Source: Lachnospiraceae bacterium C10
GTDB taxonomy: Bacteria > Bacillota > Clostridia > Lachnospirales > Lachnospiraceae
Direction: 5' to 3'
NCBI GenBank assembly: GCA_900100095.1
Contig: FMTN01000011.1
Span: 55,970-119,969, forward strand
Length of the DNA stretch: 64,000 nucleotides
The notes under the pieces were generated by a model, which worked only from the letters and a program-made list of their open reading frames with translations, did not search any database and was not told the origin of the DNA. The position numbers were made by a program, and so were the translations under genes. Every line of letters begins with the position of its first letter. Position 1 is the stretch's first letter. Shown here piece by piece: positions 1 to 7,526 of this stretch.

Positions 1-51
1 TGTCATGTTTCTTCTGGAAGGTGTATATGGGTTATATGTCTTAATGCCCAT
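1..51 (-). CDS. rplB: 50S ribosomal protein L2, N-terminal fragment
   Basis: The first 17 codons of L2 are present (MGIKTYNPYTPSRRNMT); the rest lies beyond the left edge. L2 is a core protein of the large ribosomal subunit near the peptidyl transferase centre. The start ATG is at 49-51 (minus strand), preceded by an AAAGGAG ribosome binding site. It follows rplW with an 86-base gap, which is the standard S10-operon order. Confidence 0.93.
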   Translation of the reverse strand, partial: MGIKTYNPYTPSRRNMT

Positions 52-137
52 TTTGTTCTCCTTTCAACTGTTTGTTATCGCACGCGTTGTTCGTGCATAA
101 TATGCTTCCCGGTGAATCACCGGTACTTAGCTAGGGA

Positions 138-437
138 TTAAAGTCCGGAGAAAATCTCGATGTCCTTTGAATCCTCTGTGAGCTGAACGATAGCCTTCTT
201 TGTTGCAGCTGTCTTACCAACTACAGCACCGCGACGCTTGTTCTTACCCTGGTTGTTCATGGTATTAACCTTAGCAACCTTAACGCCGTCGAACATCTTC
301 TCAACAGCATCCTTGATCTGGAACTTGTTAGCATCTGTATGTACAAGGAAGGTGTACTTACGCTCTGCCATAGCAGTCATAGACTTCTCTGTAACTACTG
401 GCTCAAGGACAACATCATAATAATTAAGTGTAGCCAT
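138..437 (-). CDS. rplW: 50S ribosomal protein L23
   Basis: This 99-residue protein has the usual L23 length and sequence ([10 protein letters not shown] near the start, then the KVNTMN and GKNKRRG stretch). L23 binds 23S rRNA at the tunnel exit and docks trigger factor and SRP. Its ATG shares a base with the rplD stop codon (TAATG), so the two genes are translationally coupled. The ribosome binding site GAGGAGG lies inside the end of rplD. Confidence 0.97.
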   Translation of the reverse strand: MATLNYYDVVLEPVVTEKSMTAMAERKYTFLVHTDANKFQIKDAVEKMFDGVKVAKVNTMNNQGKNKRRGAVVGKTAATKKAIVQLTEDSKDIEIFSGL

Positions 438-1057
438 TACGCATATACCTCCTCAATCTTCTTAACAGCATCCTTTGTAAGAACAACTGTATTGTACTTC
501 AGAATATCGTAAACGCTTAATGCGCCTGTCTGAGTAGCCTTTACAGACTTAACATTCTTAGCGGAAGCCATAACCTTCTCATCAACCTCTGGAAGTACTA
601 CAAGAGCCTTCTCAACCTTAAGGTTGTTAAGAACGTTTACGAATGCCTTTGTCTTGATCTCGTCTAACTTAAGCTCGTCTAATACGATAAGCTTCTGATC
701 ATTAAGACGATCTGTAAGTGCAGACTTCATAGCTGCCTGCTTCTCCTTCTTGTTGATCTTGAAGGAATAATTTCTTGGAACCGGAGCGAATACCATTCCG
801 CCGCCTGTCCACTGTGGAGCACGGGTTGAACCCTGACGTGCATGACCTGTTCCCTTCTGTCTCCAAGGCTTTCTACCGCCTCCGGAAACCTCAGAACGTG
901 TCTTGGCCTTCTGTGTGCCCTGACGCTTATTAGCCAGCTGCTGAAGAACAGCCATATGAACTAAATGCTCATTAACTTCTACTCCGAATACGGCATCGTT
1001 AAGTTCGATTGTATCGACTTCTTTGCCGTCCATATTGAATACGGATACTTTAGCCAT
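437..1057 (-). CDS. rplD: 50S ribosomal protein L4
   Basis: This 206-residue protein matches L4, with the conserved extended loop ([19 protein letters not shown], about residues 69-87) that reaches into the exit tunnel. L4 is an early-assembly 23S rRNA binding protein; in E. coli it also represses the S10 operon through the leader mRNA. A GGAGGAAC ribosome binding site precedes the ATG. It lies 29 bases after rplC in the operon. Confidence 0.97.
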   Translation of the reverse strand: MAKVSVFNMDGKEVDTIELNDAVFGVEVNEHLVHMAVLQQLANKRQGTQKAKTRSEVSGGGRKPWRQKGTGHARQGSTRAPQWTGGGMVFAPVPRNYSFKINKKEKQAAMKSALTDRLNDQKLIVLDELKLDEIKTKAFVNVLNNLKVEKALVVLPEVDEKVMASAKNVKSVKATQTGALSVYDILKYNTVVLTKDAVKKIEEVYA

Positions 1058-1086
1058 CCTAAAGTTCCTCCTTTCCTATCGTCTGA

Positions 1087-1764
1087 TTATCTCTTTGTTG
1101 TTTCCTTAACAGTTACTAAGGACTTCTTTGGTCCTGGTACAGAACCCTTAACTAACAGAAGATTGTTCTCAACGTCTACCTTAACGATCTCAAGATTCTG
1201 TGTTGTAACACGTACAGAACCCATGTGACCAGGCATTCCCTTACCCTTAAATACACGGCTAGGTGTAGAGCAGGAACCGTTAGAACCCTGATGACGATGG
1301 AACTTAGAACCGTGAGCCATAGGTCCTCTGTGCTGTCCTAATCTCTTGATAGCACCCTGGAATCCCTTACCCTTGGAGATAGCTGTTGCATCAACCTTAT
1401 CGCCCTCAGCGAAGATATCAGCCTTGATCTCCTGAGCTAACTGATAGTCAGCCGTATTCTCAAAACGGAACTCTCTGACATAACGCTTAGCATCTGTGCC
1501 AGCCTTGTCAAAGTGACCCTTCTGTGCCTTGTTAACACCATGGCGATGAGCGATGCTCTTCTTACCGTTAGCGTCCTTCTCAACGACACGAACCTTCTTC
1601 TCACCGAAACCAACCTGAACAGCCTCATAACCATCGTTCTCGATTGTCTTGATCTGTGTTACAACACAAGGACCAGCCTGAAGTACTGTAACTGGTACAA
1701 GTTCGCCTTCAGCATTGAAGATCTGAGTCATTCCGACTTTTGTTGCTAAAATTGCTTTCTTCAT
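1087..1764 (-). CDS. rplC: 50S ribosomal protein L3
   Basis: This 225-residue protein matches L3: the N-terminus [16 protein letters not shown] and the central loop with [10 protein letters not shown] and [11 protein letters not shown] are diagnostic. L3 is one of the first proteins bound during large-subunit assembly and sits near the peptidyl transferase centre. AGGAGG precedes the start at close spacing. It is the second gene of the S10 operon, 56 bases after rpsJ. Confidence 0.97.
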   Translation of the reverse strand: MKKAILATKVGMTQIFNAEGELVPVTVLQAGPCVVTQIKTIENDGYEAVQVGFGEKKVRVVEKDANGKKSIAHRHGVNKAQKGHFDKAGTDAKRYVREFRFENTADYQLAQEIKADIFAEGDKVDATAISKGKGFQGAIKRLGQHRGPMAHGSKFHRHQGSNGSCSTPSRVFKGKGMPGHMGSVRVTTQNLEIVKVDVENNLLLVKGSVPGPKKSLVTVKETTKR

Positions 1765-1820
1765 TTTTACCTCCTACAGCGGAACGCATTCGCGTTCATA
1801 CTAGTTGTTCATCAGATGAA

Positions 1821-2138
1821 TTACTTATTCTTCATCTTGATGTCGATATAAACACCTGCCGGCATCTCAAGACGTGATAAAGCATCAACAGTCTTCTGTG
1901 TCGGTGTCAGGATATCGATTAATCTCTTATGAGTTCTCTGCTCGAACTGCTCTCTGGAGTCCTTGTACTTATGTACCGCACGCAGAATTGTAACTACTTC
2001 CTTCTTAGTTGGAAGTGGTACAGGTCCGCTCACCTGTGCTCCATTCTTCTTTACAGTCTCGATGATTTTCTTAGCAGATGCATCCACTAACTCGTGGTCA
2101 TATGCCTTCAGAGTGATTCTCATTACCTGAGTTGCCAT
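1821..2138 (-). CDS. rpsJ: 30S ribosomal protein S10
   Basis: This is S10, in full 105 residues starting [19 protein letters not shown]. An open frame extends 20 codons upstream, but the shorter start at 2138 fits the family length and is preceded by AAAGGAGG at a normal distance. S10 is a 30S head protein that also acts as NusE in antitermination complexes. It is the first gene of the S10 operon and is preceded by a roughly 240-base structured leader. Confidence 0.96.
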   Translation of the reverse strand: MATQVMRITLKAYDHELVDASAKKIIETVKKNGAQVSGPVPLPTKKEVVTILRAVHKYKDSREQFEQRTHKRLIDILTPTQKTVDALSRLEMPAGVYIDIKMKNK

Positions 2139-2380
2139 AAAAAAAGTCGCCTCCTTTTCGCACTTTTTTACAAAGTCCGACAAGCGGTGACTGTACACAT
2201 TCCCGTGTGTGTCCTAATGACTTACGCACGTTGTTTCTACTATTCTTAGTAGACGTTAACTTGGTACAGTGACTTGTCGTCAGTTTCCTAACTAGACATT
2301 CGCTCCACGGAAAACCTGCTATCAGAGCTACAGCTCATCAGCAGCAACCTCACGTTTCATCGCTATCAATGTCACAGCAA
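2139..2380 (-). promoter_or_regulatory. Structured 5' leader of the S10 operon
   Basis: About 240 bases separate the proximal promoter from rpsJ and carry no plausible gene. The RNA can form a long-range stem between 2264-2278 and 2179-2196 (7 plus 6 base pairs with an internal loop). It encloses small hairpins such as CTACT/AGTAG near 2240-2252 and ACACA/TGTGT near 2196-2212. Known S10 operons use L4 or leader structures for feedback control; that this leader does the same is an inference. Confidence 0.6.
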
Positions 2381-2385
2381 GTGCT

Positions 2386-2414
2386 ATTATACAATGTGGT
2401 TACAAATGTTGCAA
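2386..2414 (-). promoter_or_regulatory. S10 operon proximal promoter
   Basis: On the minus strand TTGCAA (2409-2414) and TATAAT (2386-2391) are separated by exactly 17 bases, a near-consensus housekeeping promoter. It lies about 250 bases upstream of rpsJ. Confidence 0.8.
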
Positions 2415-2440
2415 GGGGTTTTGGAAAATAATTGTTTTTT

Positions 2441-2469
2441 TATATAAACAATGTTTCACCCCTTGTCAA
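2441..2469 (-). promoter_or_regulatory. S10 operon distal promoter
   Basis: A perfect -35 TTGACA (2464-2469) and TATATA (2441-2446) are separated by 17 bases, 55 bases upstream of the proximal promoter. The tandem arrangement fits the heavy transcription expected of a ribosomal protein operon. Confidence 0.75.
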
Positions 2470-2509
2470 CCTTTCTTTTGTGCATTCTGCACTGTTATCC
2501 CGTCAGAGA

Positions 2510-3394
2510 TTACTTCCCGGTAAAACGTCCGCTTGCTCCACATGGAAGCACCAGACCGCTCTTTGTAACCGGAAGTCCGATCTCATCCGCTTCAACCTCA
2601 CCTTCGAAGTCTTTTAAGGCGGTCGCAATCATATAATGAAGAACCGCCGGCTGTAATCCTGTGGTATAGGAGTTGACCAGGAAGAACAGCGGATGGTCGG
2701 TCAGGATCTGACTGCATAAGGTGATCAGAGGGAAAACCGCCTCCTCAATCTTCCAGATTTCACCCTTCGGTCCTCTTCCATAGGATGGAGGATCCATAAT
2801 AATGGCGTCATAGTGATTGCCCCGTCGGATCTCCCGTTCCACGAACTTCTTACAGTCATCCACCAGCCAGCGGATCGGCGCATCCCCGAGACCGGAACTT
2901 ACCGCATTCTCCTTCGCCCAGGTCACCATTCCCTTGCTGGCATCCACATGGGTCACATTGGCTCCGGCCATCGCTGCCGCAACGGTTGCCCCACCGGTAT
3001 ATGCAAAAAGATTTAAGACCTTAATCTGACGATTCGGATCCTTCTTCTTCGCATCCACGATCAGTTTGGAGAACCAGTCCCAGTTTGCCGCCTGTTCTGG
3101 GAACAGACCGGTGTGCTTAAAGGAAAACGGCTTTAGGTGGAAGGTCAGCTTACCCGCCTCAAGAGGATAATGAATGGTCCACTCCTTCGGCAGATCGAAG
3201 AATTCCCATTCTCCGCCGCCCTTGTTGCTTCTGTGATAGTGTGCATTCAACTTCTTCCACGCCTTATCCTTCGGAACAGACCAGATCACCTGAGGATCCG
3301 GACGAAGAAGCTTATAGCCGCCCCAGAGCTCGAGCTTCTCTCCATCACTTGTATCCAACACTTCATAATCTTCCCATCGATCCGCTATATACAT
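2510..3394 (-). CDS. Class I SAM-dependent RNA methyltransferase
   Basis: This 294-residue protein belongs to the SAM-dependent methyltransferase family related to RlmI/RlmK-type 23S rRNA enzymes. The SAM-binding motif LNLFAYTGGATVAAA lies near the middle and the catalytic DPPSYGRG motif follows. It lacks the N-terminal PUA domain of RlmI, so the exact target base is not known. The start at 3394 is preferred because AGGAGG sits 6 bases upstream; an ATG at 3400 directly abuts it. No clear terminator separates it from the S10 promoters. Confidence 0.85.
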   Translation of the reverse strand: MYIADRWEDYEVLDTSDGEKLELWGGYKLLRPDPQVIWSVPKDKAWKKLNAHYHRSNKGGGEWEFFDLPKEWTIHYPLEAGKLTFHLKPFSFKHTGLFPEQAANWDWFSKLIVDAKKKDPNRQIKVLNLFAYTGGATVAAAMAGANVTHVDASKGMVTWAKENAVSSGLGDAPIRWLVDDCKKFVEREIRRGNHYDAIIMDPPSYGRGPKGEIWKIEEAVFPLITLCSQILTDHPLFFLVNSYTTGLQPAVLHYMIATALKDFEGEVEADEIGLPVTKSGLVLPCGASGRFTGK

Positions 3395-3597
3395 CGGCAT
3401 CCTCCTAACCTGTCTTACACCTGTCTATTTATATAGAAGAAACACTGCGTTCCCTTCCTGTGCATATTCCTGCGCATCTAATTAATATACCTATATTATT
3501 TCATTTTCGCAAGCCCACGAATATGCCTGTTTTTCACACTATCATTACATTGTACTCACATGAAAACAATTGCATGTATCACATGAAATTCATTCGA

Positions 3598-3626
3598 TTG
3601 TACTCATGTCTGAAACGCGTTATAAC
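3598..3626 (+). promoter_or_regulatory. Promoter of the small membrane protein gene
   Basis: TTGTAC (3598-3603) and TATAAC (3621-3626) are separated by 17 bases, 48 bases upstream of the start codon. Three imperfect copies of TGTACTCACATGAAA with a 24-base period (starting 3551, 3575 and 3599) overlap and precede the -35, suggesting an operator. Confidence 0.65.
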
Positions 3627-3673
3627 ATAGATATAAGAAAGATTTATTCATCGAATGTAAAGGAGGAATCGTT

Positions 3674-3937
3674 ATGTTTGAATCCATTATCGCTCTCATT
3701 CTTTTATCCTTAACTGCTATCCTTTTACCGATTCTTCCCAAATTAATGGGCGGCAAGGATTACAGGGATCAGATTCACGGCCGTCGTCCGATGCGTCAGG
3801 TTGCCGGTAATGTCGGTAACTTCTTCTCTACTCTTGATGTGGATATCGAGAATGGTATCGACACAGAGATGGAGCAGGCACATCATACATCTTCCCTTTG
3901 CGGCATGGGATGCAAAATGTATAACGAGAACCGTTAA
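3674..3937 (+). CDS. Small single-helix membrane protein, unknown function
   Basis: This 87-residue protein is not recognised. It has one N-terminal hydrophobic helix (about residues 4-24, ending in LPKLMGG), then a soluble tail with basic and acidic stretches and two cysteines close to the C-terminus (CGMGC). It is a real gene by context: AAAGGAGG lies 7 bases before the ATG, a promoter lies upstream, and a perfect terminator follows 10 bases after the stop. It is monocistronic. The tail cysteines could bind metal or form a disulfide, but this is a guess. Confidence 0.8.
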   Translation: MFESIIALILLSLTAILLPILPKLMGGKDYRDQIHGRRPMRQVAGNVGNFFSTLDVDIENGIDTEMEQAHHTSSLCGMGCKMYNENR

Positions 3938-3946
3938 CACCACACA

Positions 3947-3983
3947 GGGCCCATCAACTTTACAGTTGATGGGCCCTTTTTTT
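3947..3983 (+). terminator. Intrinsic terminator of the small membrane protein gene
   Basis: A 13-base-pair perfect stem (GGGCCCATCAACT paired with its complement, 4-base loop) is followed by seven T residues. Confidence 0.95.
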
Positions 3984-4015
3984 CGCTATTATAATCTTTT
4001 TTCTTTTTCCCCTGC

Positions 4016-5875
4016 TTACTCTACGTCCTGAAGTGCTTCGATTCCTTCCTCACCGGTACGAACCTTAACCACACGTGCCACGTTGTAAACGAAGATCTTA
4101 CCGTCTCCAATATGACCTGTATAGAGTGCCTTCTTGGAAGCATCGATTACATCTTCCACTGAAATCTTACCGATAATAACCTCAACCTTTACCTTTGGAA
4201 GAAGGGTGGAATCTACGATGGTACCACGGTAACGCTCAGTTGATCCCTTCTGAATACCACAACCCATAACCTGGCTCATTGTCATTCCGGAAACACCAAG
4301 CTCATTGAGCGCCTTCTTTAAGGCATCAAATTTGGACAGACGACAGATGATGGTCACCTTATGCATACCGGTTGCAAAAGCCGGGTCCAGCGGCAACTCT
4401 TCCGATACCGGCACAGCTGCCTTCTTCATAGCTTCTGTTGCCTTGCTGTAGGAAGACTCTCCAAGGTAGGTTCCCTCGTCTCTTGAAACCTTGGTCTCCT
4501 CTTTTGATGCTGATGCTATGCGGACCTTTCCTTTTCTTGGTACGTAGTCATCCATATCTGCTTCATAGCCCAGATCCATCTTCTCATTAACATCAAGTTC
4601 CATGTCTGTTACATCAGAAATTGCAAATCCGGAATATGCTGTTGTAAGACCATGCTCGTGAACATCGAGACCTTCGATCTCAATTTCAGCAGGAACACGA
4701 AGACCGACGAAACGGTCAATTAGCTTGAATACAACGAACATAACAACAAGAACATAAGCGTCGATTGCAACAATACCTAATGCCTGAACGCCTAACAGAT
4801 GGAGTCCTCCACCGTAGAACAGTCCCTTTTCAACACCGTCTCCTCCGTTTGAGAAGAGACCGACTGCAAGGGTTCCCCAGATTCCGTTAACCATGTGAAC
4901 GGAAATTGCACCTACCGGGTCATCAATCTTTGCAATATGATCGAAAAACTCTACTGAAAATACTACCAGGATACCGGATACCAGTCCGATGACGGCTGCT
5001 CCTACCGGTGAAACACAGTCACAGCCTGCGGTAATTGCAACAAGTCCTGCCAGTGCTGCGTTGAATGTCATGGATACATCCGGCTTGCCATAGCGAAGCC
5101 ATGTGAAAAACATTGCTACAACGGTTGCGATGGCTGCTGCAAGGTTGGTTGTCATAAATGCGGTTGATGCTGTGATTGCATCATCTACGCTGGACATTGC
5201 TACTGTGGAACCGCCGTTGAATCCGAACCAGCAGAACCAAAGAATAAATACACCAAGTGCCATTGCAAGAAGGTTATGTCCCGGAATGGCTCTTGCCTTT
5301 CCATCCTTGCCATACTTACCGATACGAGGTCCAAGAATGGATGCGCCAAGGCAGGCGATTACACCACCTACGTTGTGTACGACTGCAGAACCTGCAAAAT
5401 CATGGAATCCAAGTCCTGAGAGCCAGCCGCCGCCCCATGCCCAGTGACCGCTGATCGGGTAAATCAGAAGGGAAATTGCTGCTGAGTAAAAACAATATGC
5501 CTTAAAGTTGGTTCTCTCTGCCATAGAACCGGATACGATGGTGGAAGCCGTTGCGCAGAATACTGTCTGGAAGATAACAAAGGTCCAGAGTGGAATGTGC
5601 TGTGGAACTGCACTGTTTTCTGCTGTGTAGCGTCCCAGCGTAAAGAAATCGATTCGACCAATCAATGGTGCTGTGCTACCGAACATAAGACCAAAGCCAA
5701 CCAGCCAGAAGCACGGTGTACCAATACAAAAGTCCATGATGTTCTTCATTAAAATATTACCGGTGTTTTTTGCTCTTGTCAGACCGGCTTCGCACAGCGC
5801 AAATCCTGCCTGCATAAAATAGACCAGTGCCGCTGCAAGCAGCACCCATGCCACACTCGATACTTGAATTTCCAT
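4016..5875 (-). CDS. amt: Ammonium transporter fused to a C-terminal PII domain
   Basis: This 619-residue protein joins two proteins that are normally separate. Residues 1 to about 400 form an Amt/MEP channel with 11 expected membrane helices. After an acidic linker, residues 504-619 form a GlnB/GlnK-type PII signal protein, with KGSTERYRG in the T-loop and TGHIGDGKIFV in the C-terminal nucleotide-binding loop. GlnB aligns to this domain without gaps, and position 51, the uridylylated tyrosine in E. coli GlnB, is valine here. Uridylylation at that site is therefore impossible. The PII domain probably gates the attached channel in response to ATP/ADP and 2-oxoglutarate. It is the last gene of the glnN-gltB-gltD operon. 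Confidence 0.95.
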   Translation of the reverse strand: MEIQVSSVAWVLLAAALVYFMQAGFALCEAGLTRAKNTGNILMKNIMDFCIGTPCFWLVGFGLMFGSTAPLIGRIDFFTLGRYTAENSAVPQHIPLWTFVIFQTVFCATASTIVSGSMAERTNFKAYCFYSAAISLLIYPISGHWAWGGGWLSGLGFHDFAGSAVVHNVGGVIACLGASILGPRIGKYGKDGKARAIPGHNLLAMALGVFILWFCWFGFNGGSTVAMSSVDDAITASTAFMTTNLAAAIATVVAMFFTWLRYGKPDVSMTFNAALAGLVAITAGCDCVSPVGAAVIGLVSGILVVFSVEFFDHIAKIDDPVGAISVHMVNGIWGTLAVGLFSNGGDGVEKGLFYGGGLHLLGVQALGIVAIDAYVLVVMFVVFKLIDRFVGLRVPAEIEIEGLDVHEHGLTTAYSGFAISDVTDMELDVNEKMDLGYEADMDDYVPRKGKVRIASASKEETKVSRDEGTYLGESSYSKATEAMKKAAVPVSEELPLDPAFATGMHKVTIICRLSKFDALKKALNELGVSGMTMSQVMGCGIQKGSTERYRGTIVDSTLLPKVKVEVIIGKISVEDVIDASKKALYTGHIGDGKIFVYNVARVVKVRTGEEGIEALQDVE

Positions 5876-5880
5876 ACATC

Positions 5881-5923
5881 CTCCTTAAAAGACAAGGAGC
5901 TCCGTAACAAACCGTTACGAAGC
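5881..5923 (-). promoter_or_regulatory. Leader hairpins upstream of amt
   Basis: Two adjacent hairpins lie between gltD and amt. One is a 10-base-pair stem (5899-5908 with 5914-5923). The other pairs CTCCTT (5894-5899 complement) with the AAGGAG Shine-Dalgarno (5881-5886) just before the amt ATG. The second would hide the ribosome binding site. A regulatory role in tuning amt relative to gltBD is inferred. Confidence 0.5.
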
Positions 5924-5960
5924 CCCATTGCCTCTTTTCTTCTATATATAATTAGATAAT

Positions 5961-7526
5961 TTATAAATTGGTATATCCCATCAGATATTCGTCCACAGCC
6001 TTGGCGCAACGTCTGCCTTCATAGATGGCCCATACCACAAGGCTCTGTCCCCGGTGCATGTCACCGGCTGTGAAAACCCCCGGAACTCCGGTCTGGTATT
6101 CCTCTTCCATGTATTCCTGCGTTGTCTCCTTAGCATCGCCTGGCTTCACGGTGAGTACCCGGTTTCGCTTATCCAACTTCACCCCGAACGCCTTCGGAAG
6201 ACGTTCCTCTGCTCCAAGAAAGCCTGCTGCAATCAAGAGCATCTGACAAGGAATTGTCTTCTGTGATCCTTCCACAGGAACAAGTGCGCCATCTTTGAAC
6301 GTCACCTGTACGGTTGTGATCTCTTTTAAATTTCCCTTGTCGTCCGTAGTTACAGACTGAACCGTTGTCTCATAGACTCTTGGATCCCGACCGAAGACAG
6401 CAATCGCTTCTTCATGACCATAATCCGTCTTCAAGACCTTCGGCCACTGTGGCCATGGGTTGGAATCGCTTCTGACAACCGGTGGCTTTGGCATCATCTC
6501 CAGTGCTGTAACAGACTTGCATCCGTGACGGATGACCGTTCCGATACAATCGTTACCGGTATCTCCGCCGCCTACGACTACCACATCCTTGTCCTTTGCG
6601 CTGATATAAGGCGAACCGGAAAGCAGATGCTTTGTCGTCGATGTAAGAAAATCCACCGCATAATGCACACCGGATACCTGCGACAGGTCTACTGCTTTTT
6701 TAGCGGACGACTTGGTCTTTCCGTGTACCTCTCCCATAAGTGGACGGGCTTTCTTCGCACCGCAGCACAGAACAACCGCATCGAAGGTTTTCTGAAGCTC
6801 TTTTACCAGCTTCTCATCCACATTCACATTCGTCCGGAAGACAACGCCTTCCTCCTCCATCAGCTTTCTTCGTCTGGTAATAACCGATTTATCCAGCTTC
6901 ATATTCGGAATGCCGTACATCAGAAGACCACCGATACGATCTTCCCGTTCGAACACGGTCACCTGATGTCCTCTGTGATTTAAGGTATCTGCTGTTGCAA
7001 GTCCGCTTGGACCGGCACCGATCACAGCCACCTTCTTACCGCTTCGAATCTCTGGAATCTGTGGTACAACAGCACCTTCTTCAAAGGCCTTCTCGATGAG
7101 CCAGAGCTCGTTATCATGTATGGTCACGGCACTGACCGGAGATGTGGTCGATGAGGAGAGCTCATCACAATACTGTCCGTTAATGCAGGCCTTCTCGCAA
7201 AGAGCCGGGCACACGCGACCGGTAAACTCCGGGAAGTTACTGGTTTGGTGCAGACGCGAATAGGCATGCGCCACATTGCCGCGATAGATCATATCATTCC
7301 ACTCCGGTATCAGGTTATGAAGCGGACAGCCTGTCACCATACCAGAAAGTTTCATTGACGACTGACAGAACGGAACGCCACAGTTCATGCAACGCGCTGC
7401 CTGCTCCTGACGCTGCTCATCGCACAGAGGTTTATGAAATTCATCATAATTCTTGATCCTCTCTTCCACCGGAACATCGTAATTTGATACACGTTCAAAT
7501 TCTAAAAATCCTGTTGCCTTTCCCAT
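5961..7526 (-). CDS. gltD: Glutamate synthase, small subunit
   Basis: This 521-residue flavoprotein is the beta subunit of NADPH-type GOGAT, which passes electrons from NAD(P)H to GltB. The N-terminus has the cysteines that bind two 4Fe-4S clusters (CMNCGVPFCQ, GCPLHN, CPALCEKACI). Next come an FAD-binding GAGPSGLATA motif and an NADPH-binding GGGDTGNDCIG motif. Its start shares one base with the gltB stop (TAATG), so the two subunits are coupled. It is slightly longer than the usual 480-490 residues because of short insertions. Confidence 0.97.
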   Translation of the reverse strand: MGKATGFLEFERVSNYDVPVEERIKNYDEFHKPLCDEQRQEQAARCMNCGVPFCQSSMKLSGMVTGCPLHNLIPEWNDMIYRGNVAHAYSRLHQTSNFPEFTGRVCPALCEKACINGQYCDELSSSTTSPVSAVTIHDNELWLIEKAFEEGAVVPQIPEIRSGKKVAVIGAGPSGLATADTLNHRGHQVTVFEREDRIGGLLMYGIPNMKLDKSVITRRRKLMEEEGVVFRTNVNVDEKLVKELQKTFDAVVLCCGAKKARPLMGEVHGKTKSSAKKAVDLSQVSGVHYAVDFLTSTTKHLLSGSPYISAKDKDVVVVGGGDTGNDCIGTVIRHGCKSVTALEMMPKPPVVRSDSNPWPQWPKVLKTDYGHEEAIAVFGRDPRVYETTVQSVTTDDKGNLKEITTVQVTFKDGALVPVEGSQKTIPCQMLLIAAGFLGAEERLPKAFGVKLDKRNRVLTVKPGDAKETTQEYMEEEYQTGVPGVFTAGDMHRGQSLVVWAIYEGRRCAKAVDEYLMGYTNL

